Assembly: GCA_963821935.1 (NCBI GenBank) | Contig: CAWGFM010000005.1 | Span: 1,302,001 to 1,366,000, forward strand | Length of the DNA: 64,000 nt | Direction of reading: 5' to 3' | Source: JAOUEA01 sp963821935 | GTDB taxonomy: Bacteria; Actinomycetota; UBA4738; HRBIN12 | Shown here: piece by piece, positions 16,983-25,440 of the stretch | Layout: each line of letters opens with the position of its first letter | Position numbering within the stretch: position 1 is the first letter of the stretch | Notes under the pieces: generated by a model | The model's database searches: none | Seen by the model: only the letters and a program-made list of their open reading frames with translations | What the model was told of the DNA's origin: nothing | Program-made: the position numbers and the translations under genes

Positions 16983-17585
16983 ATGCCCGCCCCTCGGAAG
17001 AACGAGAGCGCGGCGGGTGGGTTCATGCAGCGGACGCTGGCGTGGCCCTACCGAGCCATCCTGGCCTTCTTGATCTGGACCGGCGTGCGACCGTGGCAGC
17101 TCACGGCCGCTTCCCCGGTGTTCATCGTGCTCAGCGGGTGGCAGATCGTCGAAGGGGACTGGGCCATCGCCGGCGTGTTGCTGCTGATCGGTGCCCTGTG
17201 TGACGTGTTCGACGGATCGGTGGCGCGCCACCGAGGCGAATCGGGCCGTTCCGGCGCCTTCATGGACTCCGTGCTGGATCGCGTCTCGGACATGATCTTG
17301 TTCTCCTGCCTGTTCTGGAACCTGGCCGCCAAGGGCGACACGCTGGAAGCGGGCCTCGCGTTGCTGACGTTGATCGTCTCGCTCAGCGTCTCCCAGATCC
17401 GTGCGGAAGCCGAAGCCGTCGGTGTGCAGTTGTCGGAGGGTCTGTTCCAACGATTGGAACGGATCCTCGCGCTGCTGGTGGCGCTGTGGATCCCCGGCAT
17501 GATGCTGCCGGCGCTGGTCGTGTTGTCGGTCCTCGGCGTCATCACGGTGGCCCAGCGCGGGTTCTCGGCCCTAACCCAAGCCTGA
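16983..17585 (+). CDS. CDP-alcohol phosphatidyltransferase
   Basis: A 200-residue membrane enzyme with the complete CDP-alcohol phosphotransferase signature: D and DG in LCDVFDGSVARHRG, then G-x3-D-x3-D in GAFMDSVLDRVSD. These acidic residues bind two metals and transfer a phosphatidyl or phosphoalcohol group from CDP to an acceptor. About five to six hydrophobic helices follow. The acceptor (inositol phosphate, glycerol phosphate or other) is not evident. The ATG at 16983 is used; ATG at 17026 (QRTLAWPYR) is an alternative that keeps the whole domain. No clear ribosome site precedes either. Confidence 0.88.
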   Translation: MPAPRKNESAAGGFMQRTLAWPYRAILAFLIWTGVRPWQLTAASPVFIVLSGWQIVEGDWAIAGVLLLIGALCDVFDGSVARHRGESGRSGAFMDSVLDRVSDMILFSCLFWNLAAKGDTLEAGLALLTLIVSLSVSQIRAEAEAVGVQLSEGLFQRLERILALLVALWIPGMMLPALVVLSVLGVITVAQRGFSALTQA

Positions 17586-17602
17586 GGAGCTCAAGGAACC
17601 AG

Positions 17603-17938
17603 ATGGATTACGTGCGGATCGCATCGCTCGGCGAGATCCCCGAAGGCGAAGCCCGCGCCTACGACACGCCGGCCGGCCGCGTCGCGGTGGCGCACGACGA
17701 GACCCATCTGTACGCGTTCGGCGACGAATGCACCCATCAGGGGTGCTCCCTGGCCGAGGGCGAGTTCGACGACCGGCGGGCGACCATCGAGTGCCCGGTC
17801 GACGGCAGCGTCTTCGACGTGGAGACGGGTGAACCGGTAGAGGGTCCGGCCGTCGATCCGCTGCCCATCTTCCAGGGCCAGGTCGTGGACGGTTGGGTCG
17901 AGGTGGCTTCCCACCCGCCCGATGGGTCGCCCGGCTAG
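17603..17938 (+). CDS. Rieske-type [2Fe-2S] ferredoxin with Asp in place of the second ligand His
   Basis: A 111-residue soluble Rieske domain protein of the kind used as ferredoxin component of non-haem oxygenases. The first cluster box is DECTHQGCSL with Cys43 and His45. The second reads IECPVDGSVFD, where Cys64 is present but the usual His (CPxH) is Asp67. The rest of the fold (LYAFGDECTH, G-x-V-x-G repeats, LPIFQGQVVDGWVEV) is intact, and the codon is unambiguous (GAC). AAGGAACC precedes the ATG. It lies 17 bases after the phosphatidyltransferase gene. Electron-transfer function is plausible, but the cluster ligation is abnormal. Confidence 0.85.
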   Translation: MDYVRIASLGEIPEGEARAYDTPAGRVAVAHDETHLYAFGDECTHQGCSLAEGEFDDRRATIECPVDGSVFDVETGEPVEGPAVDPLPIFQGQVVDGWVEVASHPPDGSPG

Positions 17939-17995
17939 CAGGCCGGTCGCTTCCTCGATAGGCTCGCGCCTCATCCGCACGCGAGGAGGTTCGCC

Positions 17996-19378
17996 ATGGC
18001 CGACGTCCGTACACGGTTCGACCTGCAGCCGCACGACATGCCGACGGCGTGGTTCAACCTGATCCCGGACATGGTGAAGGCTGGGATGCAGCCCCTTCCG
18101 CCGCTCAGCCCGCAGACGAAGGAACCGATCGGGCCCGCGGACCTGGCGCCGCTGTTCCCCGAGTCGCTGATCATGCAGGAGGTCTCGACCGACCCCTGGA
18201 TCGACATCCCCGGCGAGGTCATCGACATCTACCGCCTGTGGAGGCCCTCGCCCATGTTCCGCGCACGGCGGCTGGAGCAGGCACTCGACACCCCGGCGCG
18301 CATGTTCTTCAAGTACGAGGGCGTGTCTCCGGCGGGCAGCCATAAGACGAACACCGCGGTCCCGCAGGCCTTCTACAACCGGCAGGCAGGCGTCCGTCGC
18401 ATCGCCACCGAGACCGGCGCAGGCCAGTGGGGCTCGGCCATGGCGATGGCGAGCAGCATGTTCGGTCTGGAATGCGACGTGTACATGGTGAAGGCTTCGT
18501 ATGACCAGAAGCCGTATCGCCGCGTCTTCATGGAGACGTTCGGAGCGTCGGTCGTCGCTTCACCCAGCGACAGGACGAACAGCGGACGCGCCATCCTGGA
18601 GACCAGCCCCGACTCGACCGGGTCGCTCGGCATCGCGATCAGCGAGGCGGTCGAGGATGCGGCGACGCATGACGACACGAACTACGCGCTGGGCAGCGTG
18701 CTGGGCCACGTCCTGTTGCACCAGTCGATCGTGGGGCTCGAGGCGCAGAAGCAGATGGAGATGGCGGGCGAGCAGCCCGACGTGATCGTGGGATGCGTCG
18801 GAGGAGGATCGAACTACGCCGGCATCGCCTACCCGTTCATGGCCGACACGCTGCGCGGCGAGACGTCCACCCGGTTCCTGGCGACCGAGCCGGCGGCATG
18901 TCCGACGCTCACGAAGGGTCGATTCGCCTACGACTATGGCGACACGGCGCAGATCGCCCCGATCGTGCCGATGTACACGCTCGGTCATGACTTCGTTCCC
19001 GCGCCCGTGCACGCCGGCGGACTTCGCTACCACGGCGACGCGCCCAGCCTGTCGATGCTGGTGCACGAAGGGCACATGGACGCCGTCGCCTACAGCCAGA
19101 ACCAGATCTTCGAGGCCGCGATCACGTTCGCGAAGGCACAGGGGATCATCCCGGCGCCCGAACCGAGCCATGCGATCAAGGGCGCGATCGACGAGGCGCT
19201 CGCCGCGAAGGAAGCCGGCGAGGAGCGCGTCATCCTGTTCAACCTGTGCGGTCACGGTCACTTCGACATGCAGGCCTACGACGACTACCTGCACGGCCGG
19301 CTGCCCGAGGTGGAGTTCGAGGAGGCCGACGAGGACGCAGCGCTGGCGGCGCTGCCCGAGGTGTCGATCCCGGTCTGA
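17996..19378 (+). CDS. trpB: Tryptophan synthase beta chain, TrpB2 type
   Basis: A 460-residue PLP enzyme. SPAGSHKTNTAV carries the PLP lysine, ETGAGQWGSA the substrate loop, CVGGGSNYAGI the PLP phosphate loop, and NLCGHGHFD lies near the C-terminus. The N-terminal extension (RFDLQPHDMPTAWFNLIPDM) and overall length identify the TrpB2 class, found alone or as a salvage enzyme that joins indole and serine. No trpA is adjacent. GAGGAGG precedes the ATG at good spacing. Its last 140 bases are overlapped by the antisense SGNH gene. Confidence 0.92.
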   Translation: MADVRTRFDLQPHDMPTAWFNLIPDMVKAGMQPLPPLSPQTKEPIGPADLAPLFPESLIMQEVSTDPWIDIPGEVIDIYRLWRPSPMFRARRLEQALDTPARMFFKYEGVSPAGSHKTNTAVPQAFYNRQAGVRRIATETGAGQWGSAMAMASSMFGLECDVYMVKASYDQKPYRRVFMETFGASVVASPSDRTNSGRAILETSPDSTGSLGIAISEAVEDAATHDDTNYALGSVLGHVLLHQSIVGLEAQKQMEMAGEQPDVIVGCVGGGSNYAGIAYPFMADTLRGETSTRFLATEPAACPTLTKGRFAYDYGDTAQIAPIVPMYTLGHDFVPAPVHAGGLRYHGDAPSLSMLVHEGHMDAVAYSQNQIFEAAITFAKAQGIIPAPEPSHAIKGAIDEALAAKEAGEERVILFNLCGHGHFDMQAYDDYLHGRLPEVEFEEADEDAALAALPEVSIPV

Positions 19379-20480
19379 AGAGGTCGGCGGGCACCGACGC
19401 TCGCGGCCTGGCTAGCCCACGACCTTCCGGTTGAGATCGAACCCATGCCACCAGGGCGTCCGTCACGGCCTGCGCCACCAGCTCGTACCCGCGCGGGTTG
19501 AAGTGCAGGCCGTCGGTGGCCCGGATGAGCTCCGCGCGTCCATCGTGTCGGTAGAAGTCGGTGTACTCACCATCGGGCGTAGCGAATCGGTCCCACGTGT
19601 CCACGTACACCGCGTTGGGCGTTCGGTCCACCACCCGTTCGAAGATCTCGTTCTGGCGCAGCATCACCTGCCAGCGCTCTTTCCTGTCGACGATGGGCAG
19701 GCCGACCCACGCCACATGCGAACCGGCATCGACCGCGATCCGCGTCATCTGCTCGACCCGCTCCTCGTAGCCCTTGGGCCATTCGGTGCTGCCGATCTCG
19801 GCTGCGGTCTCGCCCGTCGGGGTCTGCAGGCTCTGGTTGTCGTTGTCGCCGATCATCACGATCACCAGGTCGGGCCGGTAGCGATCCGTGATCTCCCGCA
19901 TGCCGCCCAGCCAGTCGAAGTAGTCCAGCCGCGCGAGTCCGGTGGAGAGCCTTCCCTGCTGCGACACACGGACCAGCGTCTGTCGGAAGGCTCCTTCGAT
20001 GTAGACCCCCAGCCCTTGCGACAGCGAGTCGCCCACGACGACGACGCGCAGCTGATCCTGCGGCGTCGGCGTGCGCATCGGGGTGGTCTCGGTCACGGGC
20101 TCGTCGGGCTTCGCTGAAGGGGAGGCGTCCGGCTGGATCGGAGGCAGCACGATGTCATCCACATCGCCTCCCGGTGCCGCGTCGGGATCCCGGCCCAAGG
20201 CGCTGGACACCCCGTCGGTGAGCTTCGTGATCTGGAGCCCGTTGCTCATCGCGGCCAGGGGGTTCAGCACCCACAGGGACACGGTCCGGCGGGTGCCCAG
20301 CGGCTGCGCCTCGGACGCGCGCTTCAGGGTCGGCGCGTAGAGCATCGTCCACAGCAGCAGACACACGAGCACCACGATGAGCGCCTTGCCGGCGGGCATC
20401 GTCTGTCGTCCCTCCGGAGACGGCGTGCCCGTGGCCGGTGGCGGGGTTCCGGGGCTTTGGTTCGAGTCGGTGGTGGCCAT
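19239..20480 (-). CDS. SGNH-hydrolase/DUF459 family membrane-anchored protein
   Basis: A 413-residue protein with one N-terminal membrane segment (KALIVVLVCLLLWTMLYAP) after a Pro/Thr-rich tail, then an extracytoplasmic linker and an SGNH hydrolase domain: VVGDSLSQGLG (Ser), MIGDNDNQ (Asn) and TDGLHFNPRGYE (Asp, His). Next to an MBOAT acyltransferase it probably transfers or removes acyl groups on an exported polysaccharide. The last 60 residues after VAWVRSQPEG are Arg/Pro-rich, have no family similarity and read antisense through the end of trpB. In the next frame a TAG lies about at 19412, so a small frameshift may have extended the protein. It starts 9 bases after the MBOAT stop. Confidence 0.8.
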   Translation of the reverse strand: MATTDSNQSPGTPPPATGTPSPEGRQTMPAGKALIVVLVCLLLWTMLYAPTLKRASEAQPLGTRRTVSLWVLNPLAAMSNGLQITKLTDGVSSALGRDPDAAPGGDVDDIVLPPIQPDASPSAKPDEPVTETTPMRTPTPQDQLRVVVVGDSLSQGLGVYIEGAFRQTLVRVSQQGRLSTGLARLDYFDWLGGMREITDRYRPDLVIVMIGDNDNQSLQTPTGETAAEIGSTEWPKGYEERVEQMTRIAVDAGSHVAWVGLPIVDRKERWQVMLRQNEIFERVVDRTPNAVYVDTWDRFATPDGEYTDFYRHDGRAELIRATDGLHFNPRGYELVAQAVTDALVAWVRSQPEGRGLARPRASVPADLFRPGSTPRAAPPALRPRRPPRTPPRAAGRAGSRRRPACRSDRDRTG

Positions 20481-20488
20481 ATGACGGG

Positions 20489-21901
20489 TCAGAACTGGAA
20501 GTAGATGAAGGGCGCCACGCCGGTGGGTCCGAGCGTCGCGACAACGAACAGGACCCCCGCCAACCCCGCTCCCAGCACCGCCGGGTGCAGCTGGGACAGG
20601 CGCTTCTGGACCTCGAGCGCGGGCGCGGGCGGCGCGTACTGCAGGGCGAGCATCGCGGCGATCGTGCCGATCACCAGGATGTTCACCAGCTCCGGTCCCG
20701 TCGTCCAGCCCACGAGGAGTCTACCCAGCACGGTGAACGCGATCCCCAGGGTCTCGGACCGGAAGAAGACCCATCCGATGCACACCAACCCGAATGTCGA
20801 CGCGCGTTGGCCCAGCAGCAGGAGCGGCGTCTCGGGCCGTGACGGCAGATGGGTGCGTTTCCAGGCGCCGATCACCTGGCCCACCCCGTGGTAGAGACCC
20901 CAGAAGATGAACGGCCATGCGGCCCCGTGCCACAGCCCACCCAGCACCATCGTCGTGAGGACGTTCACGTAGGTCCGGATCTCGCCCTTCTGCGACCCAC
21001 CCAGCGGGATGTACAGGTAGTCGCGCAGCCAGCGCGACAACGTGATGTGCCATCGGCGCCAGAAGTCCTGCAATGATCTGGCCGAGTACGGTCGGTCGAA
21101 GTTCTGTGGGAACTGGAAGCCGAGCATCTTCGCCACGCCGATCGCGATGTCGGTGTAGCCGCTGAAGTCGGCGTAGATCACGATCGCGAACGACACGATC
21201 GCGAACAGCACGTCGATGGAACCGTACGCCGAGGGATCCCCGAACACCGGCGTCACCATGGTGGTCGTGAGGTAGCTCGAGACCACGACCTTCTTGAACA
21301 ACCCGCCCATGATCAGCCATGACGCGCCCACCACGTCCACGTGGCGAGGGTCGCGCCGCACATCCAGCTGGGGGATCAGCTCGTCCGGTCGCACGATGGG
21401 CCCCGCGACCAGGTGGGGGAAGAACGACAGGTACAGGAACACGTCGATCCAGCTCGCCGGTTCGAAGCGTCCGCGATAGACGTCCACGACGTAGCTCACC
21501 GCCATGAACGTGAAGAACGAGATGCCGACAGGCAGGATCAGCGACACGAGCGGGAGCCCAACGTTGATGCCCAGCGAATCGACGGCGTTGGTGACGTTCA
21601 GCGAGAAGAAGCCGTAGTACTTGAAGTAGAGCAGCGGCAGGAGCGTGACACCGACCGCGATCGCCATGCTCAGGCGCCGAGCCCGTTCCTGGGACTGCCG
21701 TGCGACGGCCAGTGCGCCGACCTGCGAGATCGCCGACACCCCGGCCAGTAACCAGACGAAGTTGACGTCCCACCAGGCGTAGAAGACATAGCTGGCGCCG
21801 ATCATGAAGAGCTTCCAGGGCAGTGGTTTCGGGTTCAGCAACCAGTGGCCCAGGAAGACCAGGGCGAAGAAGATCGCGAAATCGACGGTAGGGAAGAGCA
21901 T
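20489..21901 (-). CDS. MBOAT-family O-acyltransferase (AlgI/DltB-like)
   Basis: A 470-residue multi-pass membrane protein. It contains LLPLLYFKYYGFF, LPVGISFFTFMAVSYVVDVYRG, FFPHLVAGPIVRP, YADFSGYTDIAIG, QDFWRRWHITLSRWLRDYLYIPLGG and GGLWHGAAWPFI (each block separated by short gaps), the signature blocks of membrane-bound O-acyltransferases, with the catalytic His in LWHGA. It transfers acyl groups across the membrane to an exopolysaccharide or cell-wall polymer. It is coupled with the downstream SGNH protein, as in AlgI/AlgJ-X type pairs. The ATG at 21901 lies 11 bases after the sigma-factor stop. Confidence 0.93.
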   Translation of the reverse strand: MLFPTVDFAIFFALVFLGHWLLNPKPLPWKLFMIGASYVFYAWWDVNFVWLLAGVSAISQVGALAVARQSQERARRLSMAIAVGVTLLPLLYFKYYGFFSLNVTNAVDSLGINVGLPLVSLILPVGISFFTFMAVSYVVDVYRGRFEPASWIDVFLYLSFFPHLVAGPIVRPDELIPQLDVRRDPRHVDVVGASWLIMGGLFKKVVVSSYLTTTMVTPVFGDPSAYGSIDVLFAIVSFAIVIYADFSGYTDIAIGVAKMLGFQFPQNFDRPYSARSLQDFWRRWHITLSRWLRDYLYIPLGGSQKGEIRTYVNVLTTMVLGGLWHGAAWPFIFWGLYHGVGQVIGAWKRTHLPSRPETPLLLLGQRASTFGLVCIGWVFFRSETLGIAFTVLGRLLVGWTTGPELVNILVIGTIAAMLALQYAPPAPALEVQKRLSQLHPAVLGAGLAGVLFVVATLGPTGVAPFIYFQF

Positions 21902-21912
21902 CGCCGAGCATC

Positions 21913-23151
21913 CTAATCGGCGCTGGTGGCCACCTCTCGGAGCCGCCGCTCCAGGAACGCCCGTTCGGACGCGTTCGTGACCAGCGCGAGCGCGTTGCGG
22001 TAGGCCTCGGCGGCCTGGGGGAGCCGATCGAGCCGGCGCAGGACATCGCCTCGCGCCGCATGGAACAGGTGGTATCCATGCAGGTCCTCGTCCAGCGCAT
22101 CCAACAGCGCCAGGGCCGGGGCCGGTCCGTCGGCCATGGAGATCGCCACGGCTCGGTTGAGGTCGATCACCGGCGACGGGGTGGTGGCGGCCAGGGCTCC
22201 GTACAGGCTCGCGATCTGTGGCCAGTCGGTGTCCTCGGGTCTGGGCGCCCGGGCATGGAGCGCGGCGATCGCCGACTGCAATTGATAGGGCCCGGGCACG
22301 CGCAACGCGATCGCTCGATCCAGGGTGGCCAGCCCCTCGTCGATCATGGGCTGGTCCCACCGTGCACGGTCCTGATCGTCCATGAGCACCAGGTCGCCGT
22401 GGCCGTCGGTCCTGGTCGCTCGGCGCGAATGATGCAGCAGCATCAGCGCCAAGAGCCCCAACACTTCCGGCTGCTCCGGGAGCAGCCGGTCCACGATCCG
22501 CGTCATCCAGATGGCCTCGTCGCAGAGCTCGCCGCGGACCAGGTCGTCGCCGGACGTCGCGCTGTAGCCCTCGTTGAAGATCAGGTAGAGCACCGCGAGG
22601 ACGCCGACGAGACGTTCGGCCAACAGCTCGCGAGGCGGCACACGGTAGGGGATGCCGGACGTCGAGATCTTCTTCTTCGCCCGCACCAGCCGCTGTGCCA
22701 CCGTGGGCTCCGGGACCAGGAACGCGCGAGCGATCTCACGGGTGGACAGGCCGCCGACGGTCCGCAACGTCAAGGCGATCCGGGCGTCGATCGCCAGCGC
22801 TGGGTGGCAGCAGGTGAAGATCAATCGCAACCGGTCGTCGGGGATCTCGGGCATGTCCTGGCCGATCTCGTCGAGGGCACGCATCCGTTCGACCAGCTCG
22901 CTCTTGCTCCGGCCCGATGTGTCGCGACGCAAGCGGTCGATCGCTCGGTTGCGTGCCGTGGTGGTGATCCAGGCTGCGGGGTTGTCGGGGACGCCATCGG
23001 CGGGCCAGCGCTCCAGGGCCGTCACGAACGCGTCTTGGACCGCCTCCTCGGCGAGGTCGAAGTCGCCGATGGCACGGATCAAGGTCGCGACCGCCCGGCC
23101 CGACTCCCGCCGGAAGAGGCGGTCGACGACCTCGTCCGACGCCTGGGTCAC
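21913..23151 (-). CDS. ECF RNA polymerase sigma factor with C-terminal extension (ECF42 type)
   Basis: A 412-residue sigma factor. Region 2 is in AIGDFDLAEEAVQDAFVTALERW and AWITTTARNRAIDRLRR (separate blocks), region 4 in LSTREIARAFLVPEPTVAQRLVRAKKKI. A long C-terminal part (LAVLYLIFNEGYSAT, helical repeats, LDRLPQAAEAYRNALAL) is the TPR-like extension of the ECF42 group. No anti-sigma factor is present; in this group regulation goes through the extension and a partner YCII/DGPF protein, which is encoded immediately upstream and overlaps by 4 bases (GTGA). The GTG start at 23151 is fixed by that overlap. Confidence 0.92.
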   Translation of the reverse strand: MTQASDEVVDRLFRRESGRAVATLIRAIGDFDLAEEAVQDAFVTALERWPADGVPDNPAAWITTTARNRAIDRLRRDTSGRSKSELVERMRALDEIGQDMPEIPDDRLRLIFTCCHPALAIDARIALTLRTVGGLSTREIARAFLVPEPTVAQRLVRAKKKISTSGIPYRVPPRELLAERLVGVLAVLYLIFNEGYSATSGDDLVRGELCDEAIWMTRIVDRLLPEQPEVLGLLALMLLHHSRRATRTDGHGDLVLMDDQDRARWDQPMIDEGLATLDRAIALRVPGPYQLQSAIAALHARAPRPEDTDWPQIASLYGALAATTPSPVIDLNRAVAISMADGPAPALALLDALDEDLHGYHLFHAARGDVLRRLDRLPQAAEAYRNALALVTNASERAFLERRLREVATSAD

Positions 23152-23516
23152 CCTTGCGGCATCTCCGCCGGCAACACGGCGACGGGCCGGAGCTCGATGG
23201 TTCCGGTTCGCGCACCGGGACAGCGTTCCGCCGCTTCGATCGCCTCGTCCAGGTTGGCGACGTCGAGCAGGTAGTAGCCGCCCAAGGTCTCCTTGGTCTC
23301 GGCGAACGGCCCGTCGGTCACGACGCGTTCACCGTTCTGCACTCGAACGCTCGTGGCCTTGTCGACGTCTTCCAGCGCGTCACCGGCCGTCATCCAGCCC
23401 TTCTCAGCCAGCCACGACGAGTAGTCGAACCACCCTTGCATGTTGGCGTTCTGCTCTTCCTCGGTCATCTCGGCGTATGCGCCCATGTCTCCGTAGATCA
23501 AGAGCATGTACTGCAT
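23148..23516 (-). CDS. YCII/DGPF-domain protein, partner of ECF42 sigma factor
   Basis: A 122-residue protein starting MQYMLLIYGD, with VVTDGPFAETKETLGGYYLLDV, the DGPF signature of the YCII-related family, then AERCPGARTGTIELRPV. GGAGGAGGGGTC precedes the ATG. It is the first gene of the two-gene unit with the ECF sigma factor. Proteins of this group are regularly encoded beside ECF42 genes and are regarded as targets or co-factors; the biochemical role is unknown. It is cytoplasmic. The start is secure because of the ribosome site and conserved beginning. Confidence 0.88.
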   Translation of the reverse strand: MQYMLLIYGDMGAYAEMTEEEQNANMQGWFDYSSWLAEKGWMTAGDALEDVDKATSVRVQNGERVVTDGPFAETKETLGGYYLLDVANLDEAIEAAERCPGARTGTIELRPVAVLPAEMPQG

Positions 23517-23640
23517 GACCCCTCCTCCCGTCTCGCAGGACCCTCGTGGCCCTGACATCACCTCGTCGACGAACGGCGCGGCCCGTTCTCGACATCGTGA
23601 TCCGATCGAGCTGCCGGCGGGTGAACGATAGGCTACCGAC

Positions 23641-24810
23641 ATGGGCCAGATCGATCCGCTGGACTTCCTCCAGGTCGACCGCCAGCTCACCGACGGTGAA
23701 CGTGCCATCCGCGATCGCGTCCGGGCGTTCGTCGATGAGCATGTGATCCCGAACATCGAGGGATGGTTCGAGCGCGGCGAGTTCCCGGTCGAGCTCTCCA
23801 AGGGTTTCGGCGACCTCGGGGTGCTGGGCATGAACCTGGACGGTTACGGGTGCGCCGGGTCATCGGCCGTGGAGTACGGGGTCGCCAACCGTGAGGTCGA
23901 GTACGGGGACTCCGGGCTCCGGTCCTTCGTCAGCGTCCAGGGTTCGCTCGCGATGTTCCCGATCCACCGCTACGGCAGCGCGGAACAGAAGCAGGAATGG
24001 CTGCCGCGCATGGCCACCGGTGAGGCGATCGGGTGCTTCGCGCTCACCGAGCCGGGGGCGGGGTCCGATCCTTCGTCCATGACGACCACCGCCCGCCGCG
24101 ACGGTTCGGACTGGGTGCTCAACGGGCACAAGAAGTGGAACACCAACGGGTGGGCCAGCCACGTCGCGGTCGTCTGGGCCAAGGACGAGGCCGGCGTCGT
24201 GCGCGGCTTCGTCGTGCCCTCGGACACGTCCGGGGTCGAGTTCCGGGAGCTGGAGCACGCGTGGTCGTTGCGTGCAGCCGCCCGCTCCGAGCTCTTCCTG
24301 CACGACGTTCGGCTGCCGGCCGACGCCGTCCTGCCGGGCGTGGAAGGCATGAAGGGACCGCTCTCCTGCCTCACCGAAGCCAGGTTCGGCATCGTCTGGG
24401 GCACCGTCGGCGCGGCACGCGCGTGCTTCGAGGCGGCCCTGGATCATGCGAAGGCGCGGGTGCAGTTCGGCAAGCCCATCGGCTCGTTCCAGCTCGTGCA
24501 GGCCAAGCTGTTCGAGATGGCGTTGGCGCTGAACGAGGCCTCACTGCTGGCGCTGCACCTCGGACGCATGAAGGACGAGGGCACGGTGACGCACGAGCAG
24601 ATCAGCCTGGCCAAGCTCAGCAACTCGCGTGCGGCCTTGCGAACGGCGCGGGAAGCGCGGGCGCTGCTGGGTGCCACCGGCATCACGTTCGATGCTCCCG
24701 TCATCCGTCACATGAACAACCTGGAATCGGTGGTCACCTACGAGGGCACCGAAGAGATCCACACGCTCATCGTGGGCGCCGCCCTCACCGGCCTTCGCGC
24801 GTTCGAGTGA
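23641..24810 (+). CDS. Acyl-CoA dehydrogenase, glutaryl-CoA dehydrogenase-like
   Basis: A 389-residue flavoenzyme. CFALTEPGAGSDPSSM and WNTNGWASHVAVVWAK are FAD/substrate-binding blocks, and VVTYEGTEEIHTLIVGAAL contains the catalytic Glu (YEGT). QFGKPIGSFQLVQAKLFEM is typical of the family. The overall pattern is closest to glutaryl-CoA dehydrogenases, although the EGWFERGEFP N-terminal region is shared with other ACADs, so glutaryl-CoA is a likely but not certain substrate. TAGGCT lies 6 bases before the ATG with no Shine-Dalgarno, suggesting a leaderless message. Cytoplasmic. Confidence 0.9.
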   Translation: MGQIDPLDFLQVDRQLTDGERAIRDRVRAFVDEHVIPNIEGWFERGEFPVELSKGFGDLGVLGMNLDGYGCAGSSAVEYGVANREVEYGDSGLRSFVSVQGSLAMFPIHRYGSAEQKQEWLPRMATGEAIGCFALTEPGAGSDPSSMTTTARRDGSDWVLNGHKKWNTNGWASHVAVVWAKDEAGVVRGFVVPSDTSGVEFRELEHAWSLRAAARSELFLHDVRLPADAVLPGVEGMKGPLSCLTEARFGIVWGTVGAARACFEAALDHAKARVQFGKPIGSFQLVQAKLFEMALALNEASLLALHLGRMKDEGTVTHEQISLAKLSNSRAALRTAREARALLGATGITFDAPVIRHMNNLESVVTYEGTEEIHTLIVGAALTGLRAFE

Positions 24811-24868
24811 GCGCGGCCACGTTCGCGCAGTAGCCTGAGTTCGACGACGACACCCGAAGGAGACATCG

Positions 24869-25060
24869 ATGACGCGCGAGACCGAATGGGCCGTGTTCGA
24901 GAAGGCATGCGAGATCACGGCGTCGGCCGTGCGAGGCACGATCGGAGGGGCCGATGGCCAGCAGGCGGCCTACGTCGGCGAGGTGTTCCGCGAGGTGCAC
25001 GCGGCGCTCATGCAGGCCGCCATCGAGATGACCGACAAGAACGCGAAGGCCGGGTTCTAG
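24869..25060 (+). CDS. Conserved-looking small protein, unknown function
   Basis: A 63-residue, probably all-helical soluble protein (TRETEWAVFEKACEITASAVRG ... EVFREVHAALMQAAIEM). It has no cysteine, membrane segment or recognised domain. A strong GAAGGAG ribosome site 6 bases before the ATG, and a TAGCCT box about 35 bases upstream, support expression as its own short unit. It ends 8 bases before the convergent CBS gene. Balanced amino acid composition, unlike nearby shadow frames, suggests a real gene. Confidence 0.65.
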   Translation: MTRETEWAVFEKACEITASAVRGTIGGADGQQAAYVGEVFREVHAALMQAAIEMTDKNAKAGF

Positions 25061-25068
25061 GGGACGCT

Positions 25069-25440
25069 CTACAGGTGCTCGTGGGGCGTGAGATCGCGCA
25101 TCGACACGACACCCACGACGCGCCCTCCTTCGACCACCGGCATGTGCCGGAAACCGAACGCGAACATCGACGAGAGCCCCTCCTGGGTGTCGGCGGAGGG
25201 CCCGATCGTGGTCGGGTCCGATGTCATGAACGCGCCCACCTGATGGTGTTCGGCGTCGAATTCGGACGCCACGGCCCGCAACACGTCGCGCTCCGTGAAG
25301 ATGCCGACCAGCGTGTCGTCGTTCATCACCAGGGCGGAGCCGACCTTCTTGGTGCTCATGATCGTGGCAGCCTCGGCCACCGTGGTGTCTCGTGTCACCT
25401 GCACCATGTCGGTGCTCATCACCTCGGAGATCGTGGTCAT
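25069..25440 (-). CDS. Two-CBS-domain protein
   Basis: A 123-residue protein made only of a CBS pair: ISEVMSTDMVQVTRDTTVAEA ... VGIFTERDVLRAV and VGAFMTSDPTTIGPSADTQEG ... VGVVSMRDLTPHE. Such proteins bind adenine nucleotides and act as energy or redox sensors for a partner that is not identifiable here. GGGAGGACAC precedes the ATG. The start codon overlaps, on the opposite strand, the presumed ATG of mutY (25439), so the two genes diverge with no intergenic space between them. Confidence 0.9.
   Translation of the reverse strand: MTTISEVMSTDMVQVTRDTTVAEAATIMSTKKVGSALVMNDDTLVGIFTERDVLRAVASEFDAEHHQVGAFMTSDPTTIGPSADTQEGLSSMFAFGFRHMPVVEGGRVVGVVSMRDLTPHEHL

Noticed and set aside
21901..21913. TAGGAT box 8 bases before the MBOAT start
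   Set aside because: The TAG belongs to the stop codon of the ECF sigma gene, so this match to the leaderless pattern may be coincidental and was not counted.
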